Shown in pieces: positions 6,215-13,368 of a stretch of 30,105 bases of DNA. Position 1 is the stretch's first letter; every line of letters begins with the position of its first letter. Made by a program: the position numbers and the translations under genes. Below the pieces are notes generated by a model, which saw only the letters and a program-made list of their open reading frames with translations, had not been told where the DNA came from and did no database searches. Source of the DNA: CAZVYN01 sp964631125 (lineage in GTDB: Bacteria > Eisenbacteria > RBG-16-71-46 > CAIMUX01); the NCBI GenBank assembly GCA_964631125.1, contig CAZVYN010000053.1, positions 1-30,105 of the forward strand. The letters run 5' to 3'.

Positions 6215-7291
6215 CTAGCGCGGGCGGCGGGATTGCGGGCGGGGCGGCGGTTCGATGTCGCACTCGGGGGTCGAGCTGGACGAGGGCGCCGGCGCCGGCA
6301 GTTCCTCCAGTGGACTGCGGACGCCTTTCCCACCGCGATCGAGGACGTGCGTGTAGATCATCGTCGTCGCCACGTCGCGGTGGCCGAGCAGCTCCTGGAT
6401 CGTGCGGATGTCGTAGCCGGACTCCAGCAGGTGGGTGGCGAAGGAGTGGCGGAAGGTGTGGCAGCTCGCATGTTTCGGGATGCGGGCGAGTTGGACGGCT
6501 TGGCGGACGGCGCGCTGTAGGACTGACTCGTGCAGATGGTGGCGGCGACGGCGGCCGGTCTCGGAGTGCAGATGGAAGCGGGTGGCGGGGAAGATCCATT
6601 GCCAGGCCCATTCGTACGCGACCCGAGGGTACTTTCGCTCCAGTGCGTCGGGGACTTCGACGCTGCCACGGCCACCGGAGATGTCTCGCGCATGTTGCGC
6701 TCGAACGGCATCGAGGTGACGACGGAGCGACGGCGTCAGGGTATCGGGCAGGAGCGAGATGCGGTCTCGTTGGCTCTTTCCGTCGCGGACGACGATCTCG
6801 CGACGGTCGAAGTCGACATCCTTGACGCGGAGTCGACAGCACTCGAGGAGACGAAGACCGGCCCCGTAGAGCAGCGAGGCCATGAGCCACTCCGTGCCGT
6901 GGAGATGGGAGAGCACCGCGGCGACCTCGGCGCGGCTGAGTACGGCGGGGACGCGCGTGGGCCGTTTCGCGCGGACGAGATCCGAGAGCCAAGGTAGGTC
7001 TCGGCCCAGGACGTGTGTGTACAGGAACACGAGCGCGCTCAAGGCTTGGTTCTGAGTCGAGGCGCTGACGTTGCGGCGTACGGCGAGGTCGGAAAGGAAC
7101 GCGGAGACTTCGGCCTCTCCCAGGTCCTTCGGATGACGCCTTCCGTGGAAGAAGACGAAGCGTCGGATCCAGCCGACGTCGGCACGTTCGGTGCGTGGGC
7201 TGTAGTGGCGAGTGCGGATCTCGGCTCGAACCGCATCGAGGAGCGGGCTGGGTCGGCGTTGTTCGCTCGAGGGTGTCGGCTCGTCGCGCAT
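6215..7291 (-). CDS. intI: Integron integrase IntI (tyrosine recombinase)
   Basis: Site-specific recombinase of 358 aa that inserts and excises gene cassettes by attI x attC and attC x attC recombination. The N-terminal SAM-like DNA-binding domain (about 15-105; RHYSPRTERADVGWIRRFVFFHGRRHP) and the catalytic domain are complete: Arg147 (GAGLR), Lys172 (GKSQRD), His278 and Arg281 (HTFRHSFATHLL), His304 (ELLGH) and the nucleophile Tyr313 (MIYTHV). The insertion unique to integron integrases is present around 218-250 (ERKYPRVAYEWAWQWIFPA), which separates it from XerC/XerD. After GVRSPLEEL an extra tail of about 28 residues, rich in Pro, Ser and Arg, extends past the usual end. The ATG at 7291 fits the family start, but no good ribosome site is seen. 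The gene points toward its own cassettes. Confidence 0.97.
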   Translation of the reverse strand: MRDEPTPSSEQRRPSPLLDAVRAEIRTRHYSPRTERADVGWIRRFVFFHGRRHPKDLGEAEVSAFLSDLAVRRNVSASTQNQALSALVFLYTHVLGRDLPWLSDLVRAKRPTRVPAVLSRAEVAAVLSHLHGTEWLMASLLYGAGLRLLECCRLRVKDVDFDRREIVVRDGKSQRDRISLLPDTLTPSLRRHLDAVRAQHARDISGGRGSVEVPDALERKYPRVAYEWAWQWIFPATRFHLHSETGRRRRHHLHESVLQRAVRQAVQLARIPKHASCHTFRHSFATHLLESGYDIRTIQELLGHRDVATTMIYTHVLDRGGKGVRSPLEELPAPAPSSSSTPECDIEPPPRPQSRRPR

Positions 7292-7380
7292 ACGAGGGGT
7301 CGAGCCAAGTTCGTGCCGCGAGCGAGTACGACGCCGGCAGTTCGTTCGCTACGGATCGTCGACCCGCGTTCCTCCGCGTC

Positions 7381-7944
7381 TCAGCGTTTCTCCACGAACG
7401 CCGCGAACCCGGCAAACGCGGCCATGTAGTCGGTCAGCAATTTGCGGATCTTCTCGTCGGTCAGCGCGCCGTTTGCGTCGAAGACTTGTCCGGCTCCGGG
7501 GACGTAGAGCTGCTTGCCGAACCAGGGATTCGTTCCGAGGGTGCGGAGCACGGGGAGCCAGGCGGCTTGCGCCATGCGGGTGCCGCCGAGTCCTGGGGTG
7601 GCGCCCATGAGGGCGACGGGCTTGCTGCCGAAGATTCGTGGGATGTCTTTCGAGGGGCGCGAGAGCCAATCGAAGACGTTCTTGAAGACGCCGGGGATAG
7701 ATGAGTTGTACTCGGGCGTCACGAGAAGCAGGCCGTCGGCCGCAGCGATTCTCTCCTTCAACTGTGTCACGTAGTCGGGCACGCCGTTTGTTGTCTCGAA
7801 GTCTCCGTCGTAGAGAGGGATCTCGGCGATCGAAGCGACTTCGATCTGGAGCGTCTCGGGCGCGACCTCGACGGCGGCTCGCAACAGTGCTTGATTGAAA
7901 GAGCCGGTGCGACGGCTTCCGGCGATTCCTACGACGCGTGTCAT
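7381..7944 (-). CDS. NADPH-dependent FMN reductase (flavodoxin-like)
   Basis: Cytoplasmic oxidoreductase of 187 aa of the NADPH-dependent FMN reductase / ChrR-YieF family, which transfers electrons from NAD(P)H through FMN to quinones, chromate or azo compounds. The N-terminal GIAGSRRTGSFNQALLRAA holds the phosphate-binding GSxRxxSxN loop (about 7-15), and TPEYNSSIPGVFKNVFDWLSRP (about 74-95) is the second FMN-binding signature. The central KPVALMGATPGLGGTRMAQ is also typical. The ATG at 7944 is preceded by GAGAGGACC. It is the first gene outside the integron on the intI side and ends 90 bp before the intI start, so it might be co-transcribed into intI. The natural substrate is not determinable. 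Confidence 0.92.
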   Translation of the reverse strand: MTRVVGIAGSRRTGSFNQALLRAAVEVAPETLQIEVASIAEIPLYDGDFETTNGVPDYVTQLKERIAAADGLLLVTPEYNSSIPGVFKNVFDWLSRPSKDIPRIFGSKPVALMGATPGLGGTRMAQAAWLPVLRTLGTNPWFGKQLYVPGAGQVFDANGALTDEKIRKLLTDYMAAFAGFAAFVEKR

Positions 7945-7993
7945 GGGGTCCTCTCCGATTCCCGGCGAATCCGGGCGCTTCTCGAGTGAGATG

Positions 7994-8348
7994 TCAGTCG
8001 CGGCAGAAGGCCTCGCCGGGTTTGATGGTGAGGCAGGTGGTCTTGTCTTGGAGCCACTTCATGCCGGTGTCTTTCCCGCTGGTGGCGCGGATCGCCTCGG
8101 TCGTTCCGTCGCGCTCGAACTCGACGTGATCTCCGACGGCGTGTCCTTCATATCCGGCGCGACCGTCCAGGGATTGGATCTCCACTCGGTAGTGCTCGCC
8201 GTCTTTGGCGAGCATCAAGGACGTGCCTTCGGGGCCGGTCCAGCGACCGACCCAAGAATCCAAGGGACTAGCCGCCGGGTTGGGACTGTCGGTTGCAGCC
8301 GGTCGCCAGGACGATCAGCGCGATGTAGATCGATGTTGTGAACTTCAA
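7994..8348 (-). pseudogene. Small lipoprotein gene broken by a one-base shift
   Basis: The TTG at 8348, with AGGAGG just upstream, opens a lipoprotein signal peptide MKFTTSIYIALIVLATGC with lipobox LATGC. This frame stops after 26 codons (TAG). The mature part, NPAASPLDSWVGRWTGPEGT and on to KPGEAFCRD, is in the next frame and runs to 7994. Removing one C from the run at 8278-8285 (minus-strand TCCCAACCC) restores a single protein of about 117 aa. The body has a beta-rich GRWTGPEGTSLML opening and a closing CLTIKPGEAFC with two cysteines, as in small periplasmic lipoproteins of unknown role. It could be a true frameshift or a sequencing slip in a homopolymer. If expressed from an internal TTG (8263), the product would lack its signal peptide. 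Confidence 0.7.
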
Positions 8349-8444
8349 GGAGCCTCCTGTTTGTGCCGGAGCGGGCGTTCCCACGGCGTGCGATAGGTGT
8401 CTAGGCTCGAGTCGAACTCGTCGCGAAACGTGTTGCGAGCGGGG

Positions 8445-9419
8445 TCATGGGGCTCGGCGCGGGGTCTCTCGCGCGATGAAGCGCGCGATCTCGGAGTAGT
8501 CCTGGCCCTTCATGCCGGCGGCGATCGCCTCTTCGAAGAGTGCTTTCACGGCTTCGTGCCCGGGGAGCGAGAGGCCGAGGCGTTCGACCTCCTCGTCCAG
8601 CAACCGGAGATCCTTTCCCATGTGTTCCATCGGGAAGTGCAGCGGCATGGGGCCGACGAGGAGCGCGCGGCCTTTCTCCCACATGGGGGAGGCGAGGGCG
8701 CTGGACTGGAGGACCTCGAGGAGCTGGAGTGGGTCGAGTTCGAATTTCTCGGCGAGCGCCAACGTCTCGCCGAGCGCCTCCACGTAACGCGCGAGGAGCA
8801 TGTTGGCGATGAGCTTGACCGAGCTGGCGGAGCCGACCGGCCCGGTCACGAAGACCTTGCGGGCGATGGCGTCCGTGAGAGGTCGAGCCCGGTCGACGGT
8901 GGGCGGTTCACCGCCGGCGAAGAGGAGGAGCTCGCCGCGTCCGGCCGCGTCGGTGCTGCCGAGGACAGGGGCGTCGAGGTAGTGCGCGCCGGTACGGGCG
9001 ACTTCGGCGGCGATGGAGCGGGCGGCGCGGGGGCCGATCGTGCCGAAGTGAACGACCGTATGTTGCGCACTCAGAGAGGAGAGGAGTCCGTTCTCCCCCT
9101 GCAGCACCGCTCGGGTCGCGCTCTCGTCGGTCACGACTAGGCCGATCAGACGAGCGGCGGCCGTATCCCGTGGGTACGCAACGACTTCCGATCGCTGGGG
9201 TCGACCGGAGCCGGCACTGGCGGCTCCGGAAAGGGCGCCGGCGGCGGTGCTGGCTAAGGCGGCGGCGACGGCGCGTGCCTTCTCCGGCGTGCGGTTATAA
9301 AGGAGAAGGTCGACGCCCTGATCCGCCAGGCGGCGCGCGATGGCCTCGCCCATGAGGCCGATACCGATCAGGCCGACACTCGTCGGGCCGATCTGAGCAG
9401 AAGGAAGAGGCGCGGACAT
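8445..9419 (-). CDS. Beta-hydroxyacid dehydrogenase (3-hydroxyisobutyrate dehydrogenase family)
   Basis: NAD(P)-dependent dehydrogenase of 324 aa. The N-terminal Rossmann domain opens VGLIGIGLMGEAIARRLADQ (GxGxMG); LDAPVLGSTDAAGRGELLLF is the substrate-binding motif; and GSASSVKLIANML carries the catalytic Lys. The C-terminal all-helical domain ends DYSEIARFIARE. Family members oxidise 3-hydroxyisobutyrate, tartronate semialdehyde partners, or reduce succinic semialdehyde/glyoxylate. An Ala/Gly/Ser-rich insertion (about 56-80) after AVAAALAS is unusual and probably a surface loop. The ATG at 9419 has AGGTTCG-type spacing with a weak ribosome site. It faces away from tldD across 190 bp. It may form a unit with the broken lipoprotein gene and the FMN reductase on the same strand. 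Confidence 0.9.
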   Translation of the reverse strand: MSAPLPSAQIGPTSVGLIGIGLMGEAIARRLADQGVDLLLYNRTPEKARAVAAALASTAAGALSGAASAGSGRPQRSEVVAYPRDTAAARLIGLVVTDESATRAVLQGENGLLSSLSAQHTVVHFGTIGPRAARSIAAEVARTGAHYLDAPVLGSTDAAGRGELLLFAGGEPPTVDRARPLTDAIARKVFVTGPVGSASSVKLIANMLLARYVEALGETLALAEKFELDPLQLLEVLQSSALASPMWEKGRALLVGPMPLHFPMEHMGKDLRLLDEEVERLGLSLPGHEAVKALFEEAIAAGMKGQDYSEIARFIARETPRRAP

Positions 9420-9530
9420 GGGTCGAACCTATCCGCGGGCCGGCCGATCTGCTCCTCAAATTTCGGCGATTTTTTTAGAACCAACTGCTAGCTTTCGCCG
9501 TAACAACGGCCGTCCCGTGAGGAGACCGTC

Positions 9531-9558
9531 TGTCGCGTGTCGCGTGTCGCGTGTCGCC
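9531..9558. repeat. 7-bp tandem repeat upstream of tldD
   Basis: TGTCGCG is repeated at 9531, 9538 and 9545, with a fourth variant copy TGTCGCC at 9552. It lies in the 190-bp gap between the divergent dehydrogenase and tldD genes, about 50 bp before the tldD ribosome site. It could change length by slippage and so alter promoter spacing; no promoter was recognised with certainty. Confidence 0.7.
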
Positions 9559-9609
9559 TGTCGTCCGCGCTGCGCAACCCACACATCGCTTGGGGCCGAG
9601 GAGAGAACC

Positions 9610-10995
9610 GTGAAGGACCTACTGGAAACGATCGTCGCGAAGACGCCCACCTTCGTCGAACTCCGCTACCACCGCCGCCTGCAGAACAAATTCACGGCGC
9701 AGAAGGGGCGCGTGGAGGAGGCGTCGAGCCGGATGCGCGCGGGAGTGGGAGTGCGGGCGTTGGTCGACGGCGCGTGGGGCTTCTCCTCCACATCGGACTC
9801 CACCAAGGCGGGCATCCAAGCGGCGGTCGACCGAGCCGTCGCCTCGGCCCGCGACCTGAGCAAGACGGCCGGTGGACGGGTCACGCTGGCCCCGGCCTCG
9901 CTCGCGCGGACCGACTTCCTCGGTGATGGCTATGACGAGCTGATGGGGACGCCGATCGGCGAGAAGTTGAGCCGCGTTGTCGACTTGGAGCGCGAGACGC
10001 GCGAGGGATCGAGCAGCGTCCACACCGCGGCATCGTCTTACAGCGAGATCTTCGAGGAGAAGGCGATCGTCACGACCGACGGCGCCTCCGCCTCGTACCG
10101 CATTGTTCGCCCTGAGTTGCGCGTACGCGCTTACGCGGAGCGCGACGGTTCGCAGGTCGTCGGCCACAACGAGGTCGGAGTGACCGGCGGGTGGACCTGC
10201 CTCTTCCAACATCACGCGGCCCAATCGATCGCCGCGCGGACCACGAAGCAGGCGGTCGATCAGCTCGGCGCGCCGTATGTGCCGGGCGGCGTGCGCACGG
10301 TGATCCTGGCCCCGAGCATCGTCGGCCTGCTCTCGCACGAGGCGATCGGGCACACGGTCGAAGCCGACTTCGTCCTCGCTGGCTCGATCGCGGCGGGGAA
10401 GATCGGCACGCGGGTCGCATCCGAACTGGTCACGCTGTGTGATTCGGGCGTGAGTGAACACATGGTCGGCGCGGGCGGGAGCATGCCGTTCGACGACGAA
10501 GGGGTCCCGGCTGGCAAGACGGTGGTGATCCAAGACGGTCGGCTCGTCTCGTACTTGCACAATCGTGAGACGGCGGCGAAGTTCGGCGTCGCCCCGACCG
10601 GCAATGCCCGCGCCTGGGAATACTCCGATGAGCCGCTCGTGCGCATGCGCAACACCTACATCCAACCCGGCTCGATGTCGCTCGAGGAGATGATCGCGTC
10701 GACCGAGGACGGTTACCTGCTCGACTCTCCGGGCTCGGGCCAGGCCGACGCCACCGGCGAGTTCATGTTCGGGGTCGGTTATGCGATCGAGATCAAGAAC
10801 GGCAAGCTCGGGCGCGTCCACCGCGAGGTCACCATCTCGGGCGTCGCGTTCGAGATGCTCAAGACCGTCGACGCCGTCAGCTCGGAATTCCGTTGGGACT
10901 TGGGCTCGGGCTACTGCGGAAAGTGGCAGCCGGCCAAGGTCGACGCGGGCGGGCCGTACCTCCGCTGTCAGGTCATGGTCGGGGGCCGGCAGTGA
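9610..10995 (+). CDS. tldD: TldD family metallopeptidase subunit
   Basis: Catalytic half of the TldD/TldE heterodimeric zinc protease, 461 aa, which degrades unfolded peptides and in enterobacteria matures microcin B17 and CcdA. The zinc motif HEAIGH (His243, Glu244, His248) is intact within LLSHEAIGHTVEADFV, and the third ligand is the Cys of GSGYCGKW (about 436). The N-terminal half forms the usual mixed domain (VELRYHRRLQNKFTAQKGRVE). The GTG at 9610 is selected because GAGGAG stands 6 nt upstream and the alignment to the family starts there; the open frame continues upstream to 9418 but that part is non-coding in character. Its stop overlaps the tldE start. No peptide precursor gene is seen nearby, so a general quality-control role is more likely than toxin maturation. 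Confidence 0.95.
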   Translation: MKDLLETIVAKTPTFVELRYHRRLQNKFTAQKGRVEEASSRMRAGVGVRALVDGAWGFSSTSDSTKAGIQAAVDRAVASARDLSKTAGGRVTLAPASLARTDFLGDGYDELMGTPIGEKLSRVVDLERETREGSSSVHTAASSYSEIFEEKAIVTTDGASASYRIVRPELRVRAYAERDGSQVVGHNEVGVTGGWTCLFQHHAAQSIAARTTKQAVDQLGAPYVPGGVRTVILAPSIVGLLSHEAIGHTVEADFVLAGSIAAGKIGTRVASELVTLCDSGVSEHMVGAGGSMPFDDEGVPAGKTVVIQDGRLVSYLHNRETAAKFGVAPTGNARAWEYSDEPLVRMRNTYIQPGSMSLEEMIASTEDGYLLDSPGSGQADATGEFMFGVGYAIEIKNGKLGRVHREVTISGVAFEMLKTVDAVSSEFRWDLGSGYCGKWQPAKVDAGGPYLRCQVMVGGRQ

Positions 10996-12332
10996 GCCTC
11001 GATCGCGTCCGTCCCGAATTGATGGAGAAGGCCGAGATGCTGCTCGACCTCGCGCGGCGCGCGGGGGCCGATGAAGCGCAGGTGACCGCGCAGTGGAACT
11101 CGAGCGAGCGCGTCGGTTTCGAGCGGAGCGAACTGCACCTGATGTCGACCGGCGAGGAGACCAGCCTCGGACTGCGCGTGCATGTCGATCACCGGCTCGG
11201 CTCGGCTTCGACCAACGCGCTCAGCGCGGACGATCTCGCGCGCAGCGTCGACGCTGCTATGTCGGTCGCGCGGTTCGCCCCTCCCGATGAGTACCTCTGC
11301 TTGCCCACGCCGCGCCCGCTCACGATCGACGATCGGCGCTGGGACCCCGCGGTGGCCGCGCTCGAGACCAGCGCGCTGCGCGATCTCGCGGTGCGCTACA
11401 TCGAGTCGATGCGCATCGATCCGCGTGTCTGTGTCGATTCCGGCCAGGTCGAGCGGACGACCAGCGAAGAGTGCGTCTTGAACAGTCACGGCGTGGCCGC
11501 AAGCGACCGAGAGACCCGTTTGGTTTGGGTCGGCTCCGGGCAGGCGATCGACGGCGACGACATCACCAGCTTCGACTATGAGAGCGGCTCGAGCGTTCGC
11601 CTGGCGGGGGTGGCCGAGCGCATGGTCGAGGACGGCCGCGGCTTCGCGCGACACCTGCTCTCTACCTTCGGCGCGAGTCCCGGACCGTCGTATCGCGGAC
11701 GCGTGCTGCTGACTCCGAAGGTCGTCGGCGAAATGTTGCTCGATCCTCTCTGTTTCCAGCTCTCCGGCCTGCAGGTCTTCTACGGCAAGTCTTCGCTCGG
11801 CGACGACCGCATCGGTCAGCCGATCTGCTCGCCTTCGATCTCCTTGCTCGACGACCCCAGCGATCTCGAATTCGGCGGCGCGTGCATCCATGACTGCGAA
11901 GGGATGCCGGTCGCGCGCAAGGCGTTCATCACCGAGGGCGTGCTGCAGTTGCACATGGAGAACGCCTACTCCGCGCGTCGCCGCGGACGCGAGTTGACCG
12001 GTCACGGCGCACTCAGCTTCCACGGCGCGTCGCTGGCCGGCGGCGCGACGCCCGTGGCGGAGATCTTGGCGTCCCCGGCCGATCTATTGGTCGTCCACCG
12101 ATTCAGCGGCAACGTCGACAACTCCAGCGGCGACTTCTCCGGCATCGCCAAGGGCAGCCATCTCTATACCGCCGGCGGCAACCGTCGGCCGGTTCGCGAA
12201 ACGATGATCGCCGGCAACGTGCTGGAGATGCTCCGCTGCGTCGTCGCCGTCTCGCGTGAGACGGAAGTGGTCGATGCCGGATATCGCGCGCCGTACCTGC
12301 TCGTCGATGGAGTGTCGGTGACGGGCGAGTAG
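10992..12332 (+). CDS. tldE: TldE/PmbA family metallopeptidase subunit
   Basis: Non-catalytic partner of TldD, 446 aa. It shares the fold but lacks HExxxH: in the equivalent place stands GRVLLTPKVVGEMLLDPLCFQ. Typical features are FERSELHLMSTGEETSLGLRV in the N-terminal half, SFDYESGSS and a C-terminal GGATPVAEILA, NVDNSSGDFSGIAKGSHLY and RRPVRETMIAGNVLEML. The GTG at 10992 overlaps the tldD TGA in the four bases GTGA, so translation is coupled and the two subunits are made in step. A strong intrinsic terminator follows 72 bp downstream, marking the end of the two-gene operon. Assignment is secure; in-frame upstream codons back to 10893 lie inside tldD and are not used. Confidence 0.95.
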   Translation: MSLDRVRPELMEKAEMLLDLARRAGADEAQVTAQWNSSERVGFERSELHLMSTGEETSLGLRVHVDHRLGSASTNALSADDLARSVDAAMSVARFAPPDEYLCLPTPRPLTIDDRRWDPAVAALETSALRDLAVRYIESMRIDPRVCVDSGQVERTTSEECVLNSHGVAASDRETRLVWVGSGQAIDGDDITSFDYESGSSVRLAGVAERMVEDGRGFARHLLSTFGASPGPSYRGRVLLTPKVVGEMLLDPLCFQLSGLQVFYGKSSLGDDRIGQPICSPSISLLDDPSDLEFGGACIHDCEGMPVARKAFITEGVLQLHMENAYSARRRGRELTGHGALSFHGASLAGGATPVAEILASPADLLVVHRFSGNVDNSSGDFSGIAKGSHLYTAGGNRRPVRETMIAGNVLEMLRCVVAVSRETEVVDAGYRAPYLLVDGVSVTGE

Positions 12333-12403
12333 TGCTCGGGCGATAGACCGAAGAGCGTCGGGTCGCGACTGCGCTCTCGGGCGATCCTCTGAGATCCCAT
12401 GCG

Positions 12404-12438
12404 CCGCGAACTCGTTTTGAAACGAGTTCGCGGTTTTT
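12404..12438 (+). terminator. Intrinsic terminator of the tldD-tldE operon
   Basis: Perfect inverted arms CCGCGAACTCGTTT (12404-12417) and AAACGAGTTCGCGG (12420-12433) are followed by TTTTT (12434-12438). The lower stem is GC-rich and the loop region is AT-rich, a textbook rho-independent terminator 72 bp after tldE. Confidence 0.93.
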
Positions 12439-12761
12439 GTTTCTGGCCCACGACGAACTGTCGTCTCGCCCCCGCGCGTTTCCCGACGACTCCTGGCTTG
12501 TGCTCAATGTCGAATGTGACATAACTTCGAATGACCGGCGAAACAGAGAAGCCGATCGTTTGGCTCCATGGCGAAGTGAGAACGCCTCCCCTTTTCGAGG
12601 GCAGCCCGCATCGAAGCAGGGTTCTTGCTCCGACAACTCCAACAAGGAGAGTCTCTCGGGATGCCTCGCTCCCGACCCATGCCGAGCATCGGACCACGCT
12701 GCCACGAGCTTCACTCGCGCAACCTCGCCGCGGGTGCTGGAGCGCGCCCGACGCCGCCTGA
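12439..12761. other. Non-coding or unassigned gap before the XRE gene
   Basis: This stretch of 323 bp has short open frames on both strands but none with a convincing ribosome site, composition or recognisable family. In particular, no RelE/HigB-like toxin upstream of the XRE regulator was found. A promoter for that regulator is expected here, but no clear -35/-10 pair was assigned. Confidence 0.5.
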
Positions 12762-13106
12762 ATGCGTACGACCATGAGGACTGAAAAGCAGCGAAAGCTC
12801 CGCGCCGCCGGGTGGAAGCTAGGGACCGCGCGAGACTTTCTGAAGTTGACCGCTGAGGAATACGCCTACGTCGAACTGAAACTGCGGCTGACGGCCGGCC
12901 TCAAGTCCGTGCGGGCGCGGCTGGGGTTGACGCAGGCAGAGGTGGCTGAGCGGCTCGGATCGAGTCAGTCTCGAGTGGCGAAAATGGAGGCGGGTGACCG
13001 GAGTGTTTCGCTGGATCTCGTCATCCGCGCGCTCTTGATGCTGGGACTCTCGGAGCGTGAACTCGCGAAGCTGGTTGCGGGTGAGGGATCGAAGAAGCTC
13101 GCCTAG
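12762..13106 (+). CDS. XRE-family helix-turn-helix regulator
   Basis: Small cytoplasmic DNA-binding protein of 114 aa. The HTH domain is at about 48-100: LKSVRARLGLTQAEVAERLG, then SSQSRVAKMEAGDRSVSLD as recognition helix and following turn, then LVIRALLMLGLS. An N-terminal helical section (ELKLRLTAGL) precedes it, an arrangement also seen in HigA-like antitoxins. No toxin gene stands on either side, so it is either a solitary regulator or an orphan antitoxin. Two in-frame ATG codons (12762 and 12774) are possible and neither has a good ribosome site; the second begins MRTEKQRKLRAAGW. Target genes are unknown. Confidence 0.87.
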   Translation: MRTTMRTEKQRKLRAAGWKLGTARDFLKLTAEEYAYVELKLRLTAGLKSVRARLGLTQAEVAERLGSSQSRVAKMEAGDRSVSLDLVIRALLMLGLSERELAKLVAGEGSKKLA

Positions 13107-13128
13107 TACACCCGCCCGATCGGCGATC

Positions 13129-13263
13129 TCAGTCCCCCAGCAGCCCGGCGATCTCCACGATCGAGGGGTCCTCCTCGACGAGCTGAATGAAGGCGCCGAC
13201 ATCGCCCTGTTCGATGGCAGTGCGTGTTTCCGTCCGCATGCACGTGAGGGTACCGGTGGGCAT
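13129..13263 (-). CDS. Possible 44-aa stub, ankyrin-like
   Basis: A short minus-strand frame opens at ATG 13263, with GGGGGG a few bases upstream, and stops at 13129. After MPTGTLTC it reads MRTETRTAIEQGDVGAFIQ and then LVEEDPSIVE. This looks like the first helix pair of an ankyrin repeat (x-AIxxGDxxxxxxLVxxDPxxV), so it may be the remains of an ankyrin-repeat gene or a genuine small protein. The evidence is weak: short length, weak start, no downstream partner. It lies convergent to the XRE gene. Confidence 0.3.
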   Translation of the reverse strand: MPTGTLTCMRTETRTAIEQGDVGAFIQLVEEDPSIVEIAGLLGD

Positions 13264-13368
13264 CTCGCCCCCCAAGCGCAGAAACCTCGAATGCACTACG
13301 TTTCCCCCCGTTCGTTTCGCGGCGAGCGAGCGTTTGTCTGATGTGAGGCCTACGGGGAGGGATGCTCG

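Larger units (their letters stand above)
2013..7291 (-). mobile_element. Chromosomal integron: inverted intI, attI and six gene cassettes
   Basis: The element consists of intI (7291-6215), attI (core 6047-6053) and six cassettes, each with a minus-strand ORF and a 3' attC. Boundary test: a free cassette circle should have an R'' box complementary to G plus its own first six bases. Cassettes 1 and 2 (first bases TTAGAC, R'' GTCTAAC), 3 (TTAGAA, TTCTAAC), 4 (TTGGGC, GCCCAAC) and 5 (TTAGGC, GCCTAAC) match perfectly. Cassette 6 (TTATGC, R'' TCCTAAC) does not. The integrase is transcribed toward attI and in the same direction as the cassettes, unlike the divergent layout of class 1-3 and Vibrio integrons. 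The cassette genes look less GC-rich than the flanking chromosome. hsdR at 1976 may be a seventh cassette. No clear Pc promoter was identified. Confidence 0.93.

Noticed and set aside
7291..7380. LexA box upstream of intI
   Set aside because: Fragments such as CGAACGAACTG are present but no full LexA operator of a known type could be matched.
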